A DNA stretch of 45,763 nucleotides from Clostridium grantii DSM 8605. Lineage in GTDB: Bacteria; Bacillota; Clostridia; Clostridiales; Clostridiaceae. Below the pieces are notes generated by a model. It made no database searches and was not told where the DNA came from. It saw only the letters and a list, made by a program, of their open reading frames with translations. Location of the stretch: the NCBI RefSeq assembly GCF_900129965.1, contig NZ_FQXM01000028.1, forward strand, positions 1-45,763, in the 5' to 3' direction. Position numbers and translations under genes: made by a program. The first letter of the stretch is position 1. Each line of letters starts with the position of its first letter. Shown one piece after another: positions 9,892-18,589 of this stretch.

Positions 9892-10194
9892 CTATTCTTC
9901 CCATTTTATTCTTTCTAATACAAGGTCATATCCATCACTTCCATAATTCAAGCATTTATTTACTCTGCTAATGGTAGCTGTACTAGCCCCTGTTTCATGG
10001 GCAATTTCTGTATATGTTTTTTTCTGTTTTAACATTTTAGCAACCTGAAGTCTTTGCTCAACAGATTTTATTTCATTTATAGTAAATATGTCTTCTATAA
10101 ACTTATAACATTCTTCGATAGTTTCAAGAGACAACATTGCTTCACACAAATAGTCCATATCAGGACTCTTCAACTTCGACATATAATCCGCCAT
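9892..10194 (-). CDS. yerC: YerC/YecD-type TrpR-like DNA-binding protein
   Basis: 100 aa. It is a Trp-repressor-like helical protein with a helix-turn-helix near residues 58-83 (KKTYTEIAHETGASTATISRV region). In Bacillus the gene also lies next to pcrB-pcrA-ligA, so context matches. Its regulatory target is not known. AAGGAG lies seven bases before the ATG. The region upstream (10195-10536) carries no gene but holds a terminator and a GC-rich block. Confidence 0.88.
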   Translation of the reverse strand: MADYMSKLKSPDMDYLCEAMLSLETIEECYKFIEDIFTINEIKSVEQRLQVAKMLKQKKTYTEIAHETGASTATISRVNKCLNYGSDGYDLVLERIKWEE

Positions 10195-10264
10195 AAAATC
10201 ACTCCTTATTTAATGCATAAGTATATTTTATCATAAGCCACGTAAAATAATCCAAAAAAACGTA

Positions 10265-10290
10265 AAAAAAAATGCTACCTGCTGGTAGCA
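10265..10290 (-). terminator. Terminator downstream of the pseudouridine synthase gene
   Basis: TGCTACC (10273-10279), loop TGCT, GGTAGCA (10284-10290); on the minus strand it runs into eight or more T. It lies about 250 bases past the stop of the 10537 gene, so the transcript would carry a long 3' tail. Confidence 0.85.
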
Positions 10291-10299
10291 AAATTGTTT

Positions 10300-10370
10300 T
10301 ATGCAATAGGGGTAAAATCAACCCTGGGGCGGGGTCTCATTTGAAATAAAAAGGGGACTATTAATTTTTT
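10300..10370. other. GC-rich block in an otherwise AT-rich intergenic gap
   Basis: The 10291-10536 gap has no reading frame I can support. Between about 10309 and 10357 it holds clustered G runs (GGGGT, CCCTGGGGCGGGG, AAAGGGGAC) that stand out from about 15-20% GC surroundings. GGGT and ACCC near 10310-10325 can pair. I see no gene, IS end or riboswitch match. Confidence 0.4.
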
Positions 10371-10536
10371 TTATTTCCCTTGCAAAAAATATTATATTCC
10401 ATTCAAAGATAAAAAACAAGCCTTTTACAAAAAATATTGCATTATTAATTGTTTATTAATATTTTTCCTTCATTTATAACTAATTGTTAAAAAACAATCC
10501 TTCATTCCATTCATTTTATCAATAACTAATTCAATT

Positions 10537-11253
10537 TTATATAGCCTTTAATACTTTAACTTCTTCTTCTGTTAATTCTCTAAAAGTACCCTCATCCAAG
10601 CTATCATCCAATTCTAATGGTCCCATTTTAACTCTTTTAAGAAAAACAACCTCTTTTTCTCTAGCTTTAAACATTCTTTTTACTTGATGAAATTTACCTT
10701 CACTAATTGTTAACAAAATTTCAGAACCATGTTCATTAGCATTTATGATTTCAAGTTTTGCAGGAAGACATTCATATCCATCTTCTAAAGTTACCCCATT
10801 CTTGAAAACTTCTATGTCTTCCTCATCAACACTTTTATCTATTTCAGCATAATAAACTTTGTCAACATGGTGCTTTGGTGATGTTAATCTATGATTCAAA
10901 TCTCCATCGTTAGTTAAAAATAATAGTCCAACTGTATCTTTATCTAATCTACCCACTGGTGCTGGATTAAAAACTTGTAATTCAGGTGATAACAAATCTA
11001 TTACTGTTTCATCATAGTTATCAACAGTTGCTGACACAACTCCATCAGGCTTATTCATAAGAATATAAACATATTCTCTGTAAAATATTTTTTCTCCTGC
11101 AACTTTTATTTCAGAATTATAAGGGTCAACTTTCATGCTAAAATCCTTAATTATCTTTCCATCCACTTCTATTTCACCATTTTTTGCAATTTTTCTTATT
11201 TCTTTTCTAGAACCGTAACCTAGATTGGCTAATACTTTATCTAATCTTTCCAT
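10537..11253 (-). CDS. 16S/23S rRNA pseudouridine synthase, RsuA/RluB family
   Basis: 238 aa. An S4 RNA-binding domain fills residues 1-60 (MERLDKVLANLGYGSRKEIRK and EIEVDGKII regions). The catalytic domain follows with GRLDKDTVGLLFLTNDGDLNHRL holding the active-site Asp, and KVYYAEID and KFHQVKRMF later. It converts a specific rRNA uridine to pseudouridine; which position cannot be told from sequence alone, so I give no symbol. AAAGGAG lies before the ATG. It is followed by a long untranslated tail to the terminator at 10265-10290. Confidence 0.9.
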   Translation of the reverse strand: MERLDKVLANLGYGSRKEIRKIAKNGEIEVDGKIIKDFSMKVDPYNSEIKVAGEKIFYREYVYILMNKPDGVVSATVDNYDETVIDLLSPELQVFNPAPVGRLDKDTVGLLFLTNDGDLNHRLTSPKHHVDKVYYAEIDKSVDEEDIEVFKNGVTLEDGYECLPAKLEIINANEHGSEILLTISEGKFHQVKRMFKAREKEVVFLKRVKMGPLELDDSLDEGTFRELTEEEVKVLKAI

Positions 11254-11298
11254 TGTATACTCCTTTTCCCTTGTTTTTATACTTCTACTAACTCATCC

Positions 11299-13314
11299 CT
11301 AGTTAATTGCCCTAATCTCTACTTTTTTGTAATCATCATATTTTCCATTAGATTCAGTACTTTTTACTATTACAAAAAAAGATATTTTTCCTTCCTTAGT
11401 TGGAAGATAGGTATAGTAATTTTTTTTACTATACTCTTGTGCCATAACCCAATTATCTTTCTCTTTATAATAAAACTCATACATAATCTCTTTACCCTTT
11501 ATTGTATCCACACTTATTGTTATTGGTATATCTAATAAATATTCAGTTTTATCTATATGAATATCTTTTATAGCGACTTTTTCATATTCTTCTACTTCTA
11601 ATAAAGCACTTTCAGTATAAACTCTTTCTTTTTCATTATTTTTCTCAACAATATTAATAGTATATTGTCCACTTGACAAAGGCTTTATAATTAATCTGGT
11701 ATTCTTAGAAAATTTAGTTTCATCAATAATTACATTTTCATAATTAATTATATATTTAAATTTTGATTCTTTATTGTTATCCTTGTGAAAATCAATTGTT
11801 ATAAATTCATTCATTAATAAATTATCTTTTATATTAATTAATGAATAATCTAACTTGTTTTTATCTGTATAAATAAAAGTCATAGATTTGGAATCATATA
11901 GCTTTTCAGATTTATCATCTTTTACACAAGCCTCTATAGTATATACATCTTCATTGTTTAATTCAATAGTAAAATTATTTATATAGGAATAATCAATATA
12001 ATCTTCTCGCCTTTTATTATTGGTTATTTTAAAGCTATACAATAGATTTGTTCCACCTATAGCTTGAATTTCCATATAAACTAAACTCTTTAAATGATTT
12101 TTTATTTGCTTATCCAATAGAACACACTGTATTTTTACATCCTTTGGTTTACTGTTTTTCTCAATTTCTTGTGATGGTTCTAAATCTATAGCCACTACTT
12201 CATCAATTTGAATCTCTTCTTCTATTATTTCTTCTTCTATTATTTCTTCTTCTATTATTTCTTCTTCTATTATTTCTTCTTCTATTATTCCTTGTTCTAT
12301 TATTTCTTCATCATAATCATCAGTTTCAATTTCTATATCTTGATTTTCTTCCTCGACTTTCTGATTACTCCCTTGTTCTTCTATTATTATATCTTTTTCC
12401 TCTTCTATATCTACTTCTTTCAAATTTTTATTTTCTTCTTCACTCAAATTGATATAATTATTTTTTACATAGTACAACAACTTATATCTATCTTGGAACT
12501 CCTCATTAGATGACTCAGATTTTACATAAATCATTAATTCATAGTTTCCAGATTTCTCCTCAATATAAGTCAGTACATTATTAGATGAATATTCTTGAAG
12601 TTTATGTGTTTCATTGTTGCAATCAATTTTATCAAATTTATATAAAGGTTTCTTATGAAGTAACTTATCCAATTCAACCTTGAATTTTAATTCTTGTCCT
12701 GTAACTAAAGAAGTATCCAATGGAATACAACTCTTTATTTTATAAGTTTCTACAGGCAACACATAAGCGCTAATATTCTTTGTATCTTCATATTCCTTAT
12801 TAGAATTGTTATTTTTACATTGAACATAAATAGTGTGATTCCCAATATATTCTGGAGAATATGTAAAAAAACTTTCCTTTATATATTCACTTTTAGTAAT
12901 TAATTTTTCGTCTTCATTTATTATATATCTATAAAGTAAATCCTTTTTATTTGAATCTATCTTAATGTTAATAATATCCCCTAAAAATACCTGATTTTTA
13001 TCCAACTCTATTTTTTCAATCAATTTAGTACCCATTTCACCAATTGAATATTGACATTTAGTTATGTAGTCGAAAGGTTTATTACTATTAATTTTTTTTG
13101 CTTGAATCATAATTATATAGTTTCCATCTTCCCTTGGTATCCAGATAGCCTTTTTAGAAACACTATAATTTTTTAAAGTTCTCCACCTTCCGTTTGATCC
13201 AATCATATATTTATATAATAATTTTTCCCCAGAACGTTCATTAACATTTATAATAATCTCCTTAAATTTGTTTTGGGGAGAATCAAAATTAAATTCTACA
13301 CTTAGTTCATTCAT
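11299..13314 (-). CDS. Triple-tyrosine-motif repeat protein with acidic linker
   Basis: 671 aa from the chosen ATG, which follows GAGAGGTG by six bases; an upstream in-frame ATG at 13344 lacks a ribosome site. It is built of about six beta-sandwich modules of 85-100 aa. Each holds a variant of 'YxYxxxxxxxWxxxxxYS...YxYxPxxxGxYxIxVxxK', typical of clostridial triple-tyrosine (Y_Y_Y-like) proteins: three before and three after a linker. The linker (about residues 300-390) is extremely acidic with an IIEEE repeat. There is no signal peptide or sortase motif, so the location is unclear and the protein may be cytoplasmic. Function unknown. It is divergent from pulA. Confidence 0.8.
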   Translation of the reverse strand: MNELSVEFNFDSPQNKFKEIIINVNERSGEKLLYKYMIGSNGRWRTLKNYSVSKKAIWIPREDGNYIIMIQAKKINSNKPFDYITKCQYSIGEMGTKLIEKIELDKNQVFLGDIINIKIDSNKKDLLYRYIINEDEKLITKSEYIKESFFTYSPEYIGNHTIYVQCKNNNSNKEYEDTKNISAYVLPVETYKIKSCIPLDTSLVTGQELKFKVELDKLLHKKPLYKFDKIDCNNETHKLQEYSSNNVLTYIEEKSGNYELMIYVKSESSNEEFQDRYKLLYYVKNNYINLSEEENKNLKEVDIEEEKDIIIEEQGSNQKVEEENQDIEIETDDYDEEIIEQGIIEEEIIEEEIIEEEIIEEEIIEEEIQIDEVVAIDLEPSQEIEKNSKPKDVKIQCVLLDKQIKNHLKSLVYMEIQAIGGTNLLYSFKITNNKRREDYIDYSYINNFTIELNNEDVYTIEACVKDDKSEKLYDSKSMTFIYTDKNKLDYSLINIKDNLLMNEFITIDFHKDNNKESKFKYIINYENVIIDETKFSKNTRLIIKPLSSGQYTINIVEKNNEKERVYTESALLEVEEYEKVAIKDIHIDKTEYLLDIPITISVDTIKGKEIMYEFYYKEKDNWVMAQEYSKKNYYTYLPTKEGKISFFVIVKSTESNGKYDDYKKVEIRAIN
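12213..12305. repeat. 15-bp tandem repeat encoding IIEEE
   Basis: About six head-to-tail copies of TTCTTCTTCTATTAT (plus-strand reading), the first and last slightly diverged. Each copy is in frame and adds five residues (EEIIE) to the acidic linker of the 11299 gene. Copy-number change would change linker length without breaking the frame. Confidence 0.9.
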
Positions 13315-13440
13315 AAGGTTCACCTCTCTTTCATAGTATATCAATATATAAAATAAAATCCTTATTGATTTATTTTATACCCAAATTTTTTTCATCTTAA
13401 TTTAATTATATTACACTTTCTTCTATTTAACTAACATTTT

Positions 13441-13469
13441 TTGACTTGTTTAATAAATGAGTTTATAAT
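13441..13469 (+). promoter_or_regulatory. Sigma-A promoter of pulA
   Basis: TTGACT (13441-13446), 17-bp spacer, TATAAT (13464-13469). It lies 42 bases before the start codon of the pullulanase gene, in the divergent gap. Confidence 0.8.
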
Positions 13470-13511
13470 TAAATTGAATTATTATTCATTCACTACTTTA
13501 GGAGGATGCAA

Positions 13512-15656
13512 ATGGGAATTTCAGATGCCATACTGATAAACTTCGCTAATATTCGCATAAAATTTCACCATATAGATTATGTAGATTTAAATAAAATTAA
13601 AATACTAAACGGCAATTCCTATATTGATGGTTCTAGCATTACTTTAACTGATGACGGTTACTTTAATGTTACACTAGCCAAGGAAGTTGATATAAAGTTT
13701 AAAAGTTTTCTTATTTATAATCATGATAAATTATCTATTTCTTACACTGAATTATATAAATCCGAAGATTTTAATAAAAGATTTTTTACTGATGAAAATT
13801 TATTTTATACATTAAGTGCTAATTCAACTTCATTTAAACTTTGGTCTCCAGCAGCTAGTTCCGTTTCATTACTTATCTACAATAGCGGCGATACTGATGT
13901 AAAAGAAACTCCTCATGAATATAAAATGAGTGAACATAAAGGACTTTGGAAAATAATTGTAGATAAAAATCTAGAAAATTATTTTTATACTTTTAAAATA
14001 AATATTTACGGAAATATCTCTGAAGTAGTTGATCCTTACGCTCTTTCAGTTGGAGTTAATGGTTTAAGAGGTGCAATTATCGACTTTGCTAATACTAATC
14101 CTGACCATTGGAAAAATGATATAAGTCCAAAATACACCAACTATACAGATACAATTATCTATGAAATCAACATTAGAGATATGACCTACGATAAAAATAG
14201 CTCTGTAATAAATAAAGGTAAATACCTAGGTTTAACAGAGAATAATACATTAAATTCTTTTAATCAAAGCACTTCTTTTTCTCATATAAAAGAATTAGGG
14301 GTTACTCATGTTCAAATTATGCCTTTTTATGATTTTAGCCATAGTAGTATAGATGAAAAGAATCCTATTGACTATAATTGGGGTTATGATCCTGTTAATT
14401 TAAATTGTACCGAAGGAGCTTTCTGCACAGATCCTTATAATCCTTATTTAAGAGTTAAAGAATTAAAAAAAATGATTCACCATTTTCATAAAAATAATAT
14501 TGGCGTAATAATGGATGTAGTTTTTAATCATTTATTTAAACTAGAAGAAACTAATTTTCATGGTATTTTCCCTGGCTATTATTTTAGGTATTATAACAAT
14601 GGTGAGCCTTCTAATGGAACTGGTTGTGGAAATGATACTGCCTCTGAAAATTTAATGATGAGGAAATTTATTATAGACTCTCTTGTACACTGGGCTAAAG
14701 AATACCACATTGACGGATTTAGATTTGATTTGATGGGTATTCATGATTTAGATACTATGAAAGAAATACACAAAGAATTAAAAAAAATCAATCCTACTAT
14801 AATTATTTATGGTGAAGGCTGGGATTTAAATACTAACCTTCCTTTAAACAAAAGAGCTTCCTCTAATAATTTTAACGAAATTCCTAGCATAGGATTCTTC
14901 AATGATTACTTTAGAGACATTTTAAAAGGAAATATTTTTTACCCTGCTGACCAAGGCTATGTTAACGGAAAACAGTATTTAGAAAGTCAAATTAGAAATT
15001 GTGTTGTAGGTTCTGTAAAATATAAAGATGATTTTGAAAAGTTTTTATCCCCTAATCAATCTATTAATTATATATCTTGCCACGATAATCATACTTTATG
15101 GGATAAATTTCAATTAAATTCTCCAAATTCTAATATTGATGATAAAACTCAAATGGTAAAACTAGCTCTAGCTATTTTAATTACAAGCCAAGGAGTCCCA
15201 TTTTTACACTCTGGAGTTGAATTGTGTAGAACTAAAAAAGGGGTAGAAAATAGTTATAATTCCCCAGATGATATTAATGCCATTGATTGGAATAGAAAAG
15301 CAGATTTTAAGTCTGTATTTGAATACACAAAAGGATTAATTGAACTGAGATTGAATCACCCTGCTTTTAGATTATCCACTGCGGATTCTATAAGAAATTC
15401 CATAGAATTTATAAATAATACAGCTGAAAATGTAGTGGCTTTTTTCATAAAGCATCATGCCAATAAAGATGAGTGGAGGAATATTTTAGTAATATACAAT
15501 CCAAATAAGCACAGTGTGGATATAAAATTGCCTTATAAAGCCACTTGGAACCAAGTAGTTAATAAATATTCTTCCGGAAATACCTCAATAAAAGTTGAAG
15601 AAACTGATTTTATTCATGTTGGCTCTTTATGTGCCAATGTTTACTATGAAGGTTAA
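13512..15656 (+). CDS. pulA: Type I pullulanase (glycogen/starch debranching enzyme)
   Basis: 714 aa GH13_14 enzyme that hydrolyses alpha-1,6 branch points. AGGAGG at 13500-13505 directly abuts an ATG at 13506, so the ATG at 13512 (six-base spacing) is chosen. A CBM48-like beta domain covers roughly residues 90-190 (SFKLWSPAASSVSLLIY region). Catalytic signatures are YDWGYDP-like YNWGYDPVN, DVVFNH (region I), GFRFDLMG with the nucleophile Asp (region II), IYGEGWD with the acid Glu (region III) and SCHDNHTLWDK (region IV). There is no signal peptide, so it is probably an intracellular debrancher. It ends at a bidirectional terminator. Confidence 0.95.
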   Translation: MGISDAILINFANIRIKFHHIDYVDLNKIKILNGNSYIDGSSITLTDDGYFNVTLAKEVDIKFKSFLIYNHDKLSISYTELYKSEDFNKRFFTDENLFYTLSANSTSFKLWSPAASSVSLLIYNSGDTDVKETPHEYKMSEHKGLWKIIVDKNLENYFYTFKINIYGNISEVVDPYALSVGVNGLRGAIIDFANTNPDHWKNDISPKYTNYTDTIIYEINIRDMTYDKNSSVINKGKYLGLTENNTLNSFNQSTSFSHIKELGVTHVQIMPFYDFSHSSIDEKNPIDYNWGYDPVNLNCTEGAFCTDPYNPYLRVKELKKMIHHFHKNNIGVIMDVVFNHLFKLEETNFHGIFPGYYFRYYNNGEPSNGTGCGNDTASENLMMRKFIIDSLVHWAKEYHIDGFRFDLMGIHDLDTMKEIHKELKKINPTIIIYGEGWDLNTNLPLNKRASSNNFNEIPSIGFFNDYFRDILKGNIFYPADQGYVNGKQYLESQIRNCVVGSVKYKDDFEKFLSPNQSINYISCHDNHTLWDKFQLNSPNSNIDDKTQMVKLALAILITSQGVPFLHSGVELCRTKKGVENSYNSPDDINAIDWNRKADFKSVFEYTKGLIELRLNHPAFRLSTADSIRNSIEFINNTAENVVAFFIKHHANKDEWRNILVIYNPNKHSVDIKLPYKATWNQVVNKYSSGNTSIKVEETDFIHVGSLCANVYYEG

Positions 15657-15685
15657 GATTCTGTGTACAATTGACAGTTTAGAAG

Positions 15686-15720
15686 AGCTTTCGCTTTGGC
15701 GAAAGCTTTTTTTATTTTTT
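15686..15720. terminator. Bidirectional terminator between pulA and yqxD
   Basis: AGCTTTCGC (15686-15694), TTTG loop, GCGAAAGCT (15699-15707), then a T-rich run to 15720 on the plus strand. It ends pulA and overlaps the 3' end of the convergent UPF0178 gene. Confidence 0.88.
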
Positions 15721-16152
15721 CCCCTTATTTATTAAATACAACAAATTCTTATAAAGCCTAGCATTATCCTCATCAGTCCTTTTTTTTGGATTTGTAGTTT
15801 TCCCTCCACCTTTTCTGATTTTTGCGTATATATGCCTTTGCTCCAATAAGGTTTCTATATTACTTTCATCATAAATATATCCTTTTGGGCTAATAGCAAA
15901 AGCTTTTTTAGGTAGTATAATCGCTGCCAAACCATAATCTTGGCTAATTACTATATCATTTTCTTTTGTTTCATTTACAATTTTCATATCTACACTTTGA
16001 AAACCACTATCCACAACTCTTATAGTGCTATAATCACTAGTTAACATATGATTATAATCACAAAACATTATTACCTCTATACCATTTTCTCTAGCTGCTT
16101 TTTCAATAAACACTTTTCCCGGACAAGCATCAGCATCTACTATTATTCTCAT
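15712..16152 (-). CDS. YaiI/YqxD family protein (UPF0178)
   Basis: About 146 aa, family UPF0178 (NYN/PIN-like fold). The N-terminal IIVDADACPGK is the family signature. The acidic residues (VDADACP, DQ/SQDYGLA near residue 80) fit a metal-dependent nuclease-like site, but no activity is established. A TTG at 16164 would add four residues; the ATG at 16152 is preferred because GGTGAT sits six bases upstream. It is a single gene between two terminators. Confidence 0.85.
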   Translation of the reverse strand: MRIIVDADACPGKVFIEKAARENGIEVIMFCDYNHMLTSDYSTIRVVDSGFQSVDMKIVNETKENDIVISQDYGLAAIILPKKAFAISPKGYIYDESNIETLLEQRHIYAKIRKGGGKTTNPKKRTDEDNARLYKNLLYLINKGKK

Positions 16153-16199
16153 ATTTATCACCAAACTTTCTTTAATAAAAACAGATCCTTATAAAGTAA

Positions 16200-16227
16200 A
16201 GCTCCCGCATAAGCGAAAGCTTTTTTT
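16200..16227 (-). terminator. Hairpin downstream of pgi
   Basis: On the minus strand AGCTTTCGC-TTAT-GCGGGAGCT pairs fully with two G-T wobbles and is followed by TTTACTTT. The same AGCTTTCGC arm occurs in the 15686 terminator, so the two hairpins look related. Confidence 0.65.
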
Positions 16228-16297
16228 AATTAATTCAAAGATTCTCGAACAAAATCATCAATAACTGTTAACTGTCCATTGTAAACTGTCAACTAAA

Positions 16298-17644
16298 TTA
16301 CTTTAGTCTTCCTTCAAGTTGTGCTTTTAACTCTTCAAAGCCTGCTTTTCCAAGTAAAGCAAACATATTTTTCTTGTAAGCTTCAACCCCTGGTTGATCA
16401 AACGGATTTACTCCTAATATATAACCACTTACTCCACAAGCTTTTTCAAAGAAATAAACTAATGATCCAAAATAATAAGCTGTTAATTCTGGAATAGTTA
16501 TAACAAGGTTTGGTACTCCTCCATCTACGTGAGCAAGTACTGTTCCATTAAATGCTCTATCATTAACGAAATCCATATCTTTACCTGCTAAGAAATTTAA
16601 ACCATCTAAGTTTTCTTCGTTAGCTTCGATGATAATTGATTTTCTTGCTTTTTCAACATTTAATTGAGTTTCAAATAAATTTCTCATTCCATCTTGAATG
16701 TATTGCCCCATTGAATGAAGGTCAGTTGAAAAATCAGCTGCTGCTGGGAATATACCCTTTTGATCTTTTCCTTCACTTTCACCATATAATTGTTTCCACC
16801 ATTCGCCCATATAGTGGAGGCAAGGCTCAAAGTTAACCATCATTTCAATAGTTTTCCCCTTTGCATATAAAGCAGTTCTAGCCGCTGCATATTGGTAAGC
16901 CGCATTTTTTTCTAACTCTGGTGTGCTATATTCTTCTCTAGCATCCAAAGCACCCTTCATCATTTCATCAATATCTACTCCTGCTGCTGCGATAGGAAGT
17001 AATCCTACTGGAGTTAAAACTGAGAATCTTCCACCAACATCATCAGGAATTACGAAAGTTTCATACCCTTCAGTATCAGCTAATTCTCTTAATGCACCTC
17101 TAGCTTTATCAGTTGTAGCATAAATTCTTGATTTTGCTTCTTCTTTTCCATATCTTTTTTCTATTAAATCTTTGAATATTCTAAAAGCTATAGCTGGCTC
17201 AGTAGTTGTTCCAGATTTAGATATAACGTTAATTGAAAAATCTTTATCTTTAACAAGTTCTAATAAATCAGCCATATATGTAGAACTAATATTATTTCCA
17301 GCATAAAGAATTGTTACTCCATTTTTGTTTTCTCTTGGCATATAGTTATGGAAAGTATGTGTAACCATTTCAATAGCCGCTCTAGCCCCTAAATAAGAAC
17401 CGCCAATTCCAATAACAATTAGAACTTCTGAATCCTTTTTGATTTTCTCTGCAGATTTTTTTATTCTATCAAATTCTACTTTATCATAATTCAAAGGTAA
17501 ATCAATCCATCCTAAGAAGTCATTACCTGAACCTGTCTTTTCATGTAACATATTGTGTGCTGCTGTTACCATTGGTTGTAATTGCTCCACTTCATTTTGG
17601 TTTAAATATGGTTTTGCTTTTGTTAAATCCAATTTAATTCCCAT
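16298..17644 (-). CDS. pgi: Glucose-6-phosphate isomerase
   Basis: 448 aa, the length of Firmicute PGI. It interconverts glucose 6-phosphate and fructose 6-phosphate in glycolysis. Visible: sugar-phosphate binding GIGGSYLGARAA near residue 80, the KSGTTTEP phosphate loop near 143, GGRFSVLTPVGLLP (signature 1) near 204 and the C-terminal GVNPFDQPGVEAYK containing the signature-2 catalytic segment. AGGGAGG precedes the ATG. It is monocistronic, with a hairpin downstream. Confidence 0.97.
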   Translation of the reverse strand: MGIKLDLTKAKPYLNQNEVEQLQPMVTAAHNMLHEKTGSGNDFLGWIDLPLNYDKVEFDRIKKSAEKIKKDSEVLIVIGIGGSYLGARAAIEMVTHTFHNYMPRENKNGVTILYAGNNISSTYMADLLELVKDKDFSINVISKSGTTTEPAIAFRIFKDLIEKRYGKEEAKSRIYATTDKARGALRELADTEGYETFVIPDDVGGRFSVLTPVGLLPIAAAGVDIDEMMKGALDAREEYSTPELEKNAAYQYAAARTALYAKGKTIEMMVNFEPCLHYMGEWWKQLYGESEGKDQKGIFPAAADFSTDLHSMGQYIQDGMRNLFETQLNVEKARKSIIIEANEENLDGLNFLAGKDMDFVNDRAFNGTVLAHVDGGVPNLVITIPELTAYYFGSLVYFFEKACGVSGYILGVNPFDQPGVEAYKKNMFALLGKAGFEELKAQLEGRLK

Positions 17645-17801
17645 TTTACTACCTCCCTATAACTAATATAATATATAAAAATTTTAAATCACTAACCACA
17701 ATAAATCAAGTTATTATTACGATTATAGTATGTGTAGTGCCTACAAAAATTATTTTACCATAAATTTCTATACTCAACAACTTACGTAACCATTTACACT
17801 A

Positions 17802-18476
17802 TTAAATTATTTCAAACATTTTCATTCCTATTAGAATTATTGCACTATCCGCTAATATGTGAAGAATCCAAGAATTTATAAAGTTTTTAGATTTTGTATC
17901 TAACCAATTAAAAACAATTCCCACTGAAATCAATCCAAATAAAGCAAGAATCATTACAGGCAAATCAAACCATGTTCGAAAAATCGCTAAATGATACAAG
18001 GCAAAAGCTAATGCTGAAAAAATATAAGCTATTTTAGGGTATCCCATCTCATATAAATTCAAAAACACATACCCTCTAAAGAAGAATTCTTCTAGGAATG
18101 AATTTCCGAAGGTAATATAAGCACCTACTAAAATAAAGTTAGCTGGTGTAATTTTAGATTTTGTTTGCATTTCATAAGATATTGCAGCTATATCAATGTA
18201 ACTTCTTAAAATAAAGTATGCTAATAATACTATGACAAATGCTAGAACACCAAAAATCATACCTAAACTAAAATGCTTTTTTGTTGTCCCTGACAAATTT
18301 AAAGCTTTTTTTATTGATTGCTTTTTATAAAATCTAAAATAAATATAAGGTACTAAAGTGAATAATATTATTTTTGTTATAGTTTTTACTATGTAACTAG
18401 CACCTATATTTTGTTCAATAAAAAATAAGAATAAACAACTCAAAATAGTAGAAATAATCACAAAATATTTTTTCAT
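17802..18476 (-). CDS. CPBP family intramembrane glutamic endopeptidase
   Basis: 224 aa with about six hydrophobic segments. It carries the CPBP/CAAX-protease motifs: EEFFFRGY (motif 1, residues about 128-135), FALYHLAIF (motif 2 His) and LHILADS (motif 3 His). In bacteria such proteins are linked to bacteriocin self-immunity or membrane proteolysis, but no partner is adjacent here (the flanks are pgi and a sugar-type oxidoreductase), so its role is unassigned. AGGAAG lies eight bases before the ATG. Confidence 0.88.
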   Translation of the reverse strand: MKKYFVIISTILSCLFLFFIEQNIGASYIVKTITKIILFTLVPYIYFRFYKKQSIKKALNLSGTTKKHFSLGMIFGVLAFVIVLLAYFILRSYIDIAAISYEMQTKSKITPANFILVGAYITFGNSFLEEFFFRGYVFLNLYEMGYPKIAYIFSALAFALYHLAIFRTWFDLPVMILALFGLISVGIVFNWLDTKSKNFINSWILHILADSAIILIGMKMFEII

Positions 18477-18551
18477 AATTGTAACTTCCTTTCATAGAAA
18501 TATATTTTACTAATTTTCTTTTATATTACCATATTTTAAATATTTATTGCA

Positions 18552-18580
18552 TAAAAAAAGTACCGAAAAATTCGATACTT
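18552..18580 (-). terminator. Terminator of the Gfo/Idh/MocA gene
   Basis: On the minus strand AAGTATCGAA-TTT-TTCGGTACTT (18558-18580, one G-T wobble) runs into seven T. It lies just past the stop at 18590. Confidence 0.85.
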
Positions 18581-18589
18581 AATGTTTGT

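Noticed and set aside
12213..12305. Possible CRISPR-like array
   Set aside because: The 15-bp units are directly adjacent without spacers and code in frame; it is a protein tandem repeat.
12208..12513. Plus-strand Phe/Tyr-rich 101-aa frame
   Set aside because: Antisense shadow of the acidic repeat in the 11299 gene; its composition is a by-product of GAA/ATA codons on the other strand.
15661..16296. Similar short motifs (ATTGACAGTT, AACTGTCAAC) flanking the YqxD gene as mobile-element ends
   Set aside because: Matches are short and imperfect, there is no transposase or target duplication, and they may be just common intergenic sequence.
17802..18476. CPBP protease as immunity protein of the bacteriocin
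   Set aside because: It is about 27 kb from the bacteriocin locus, with housekeeping genes between.
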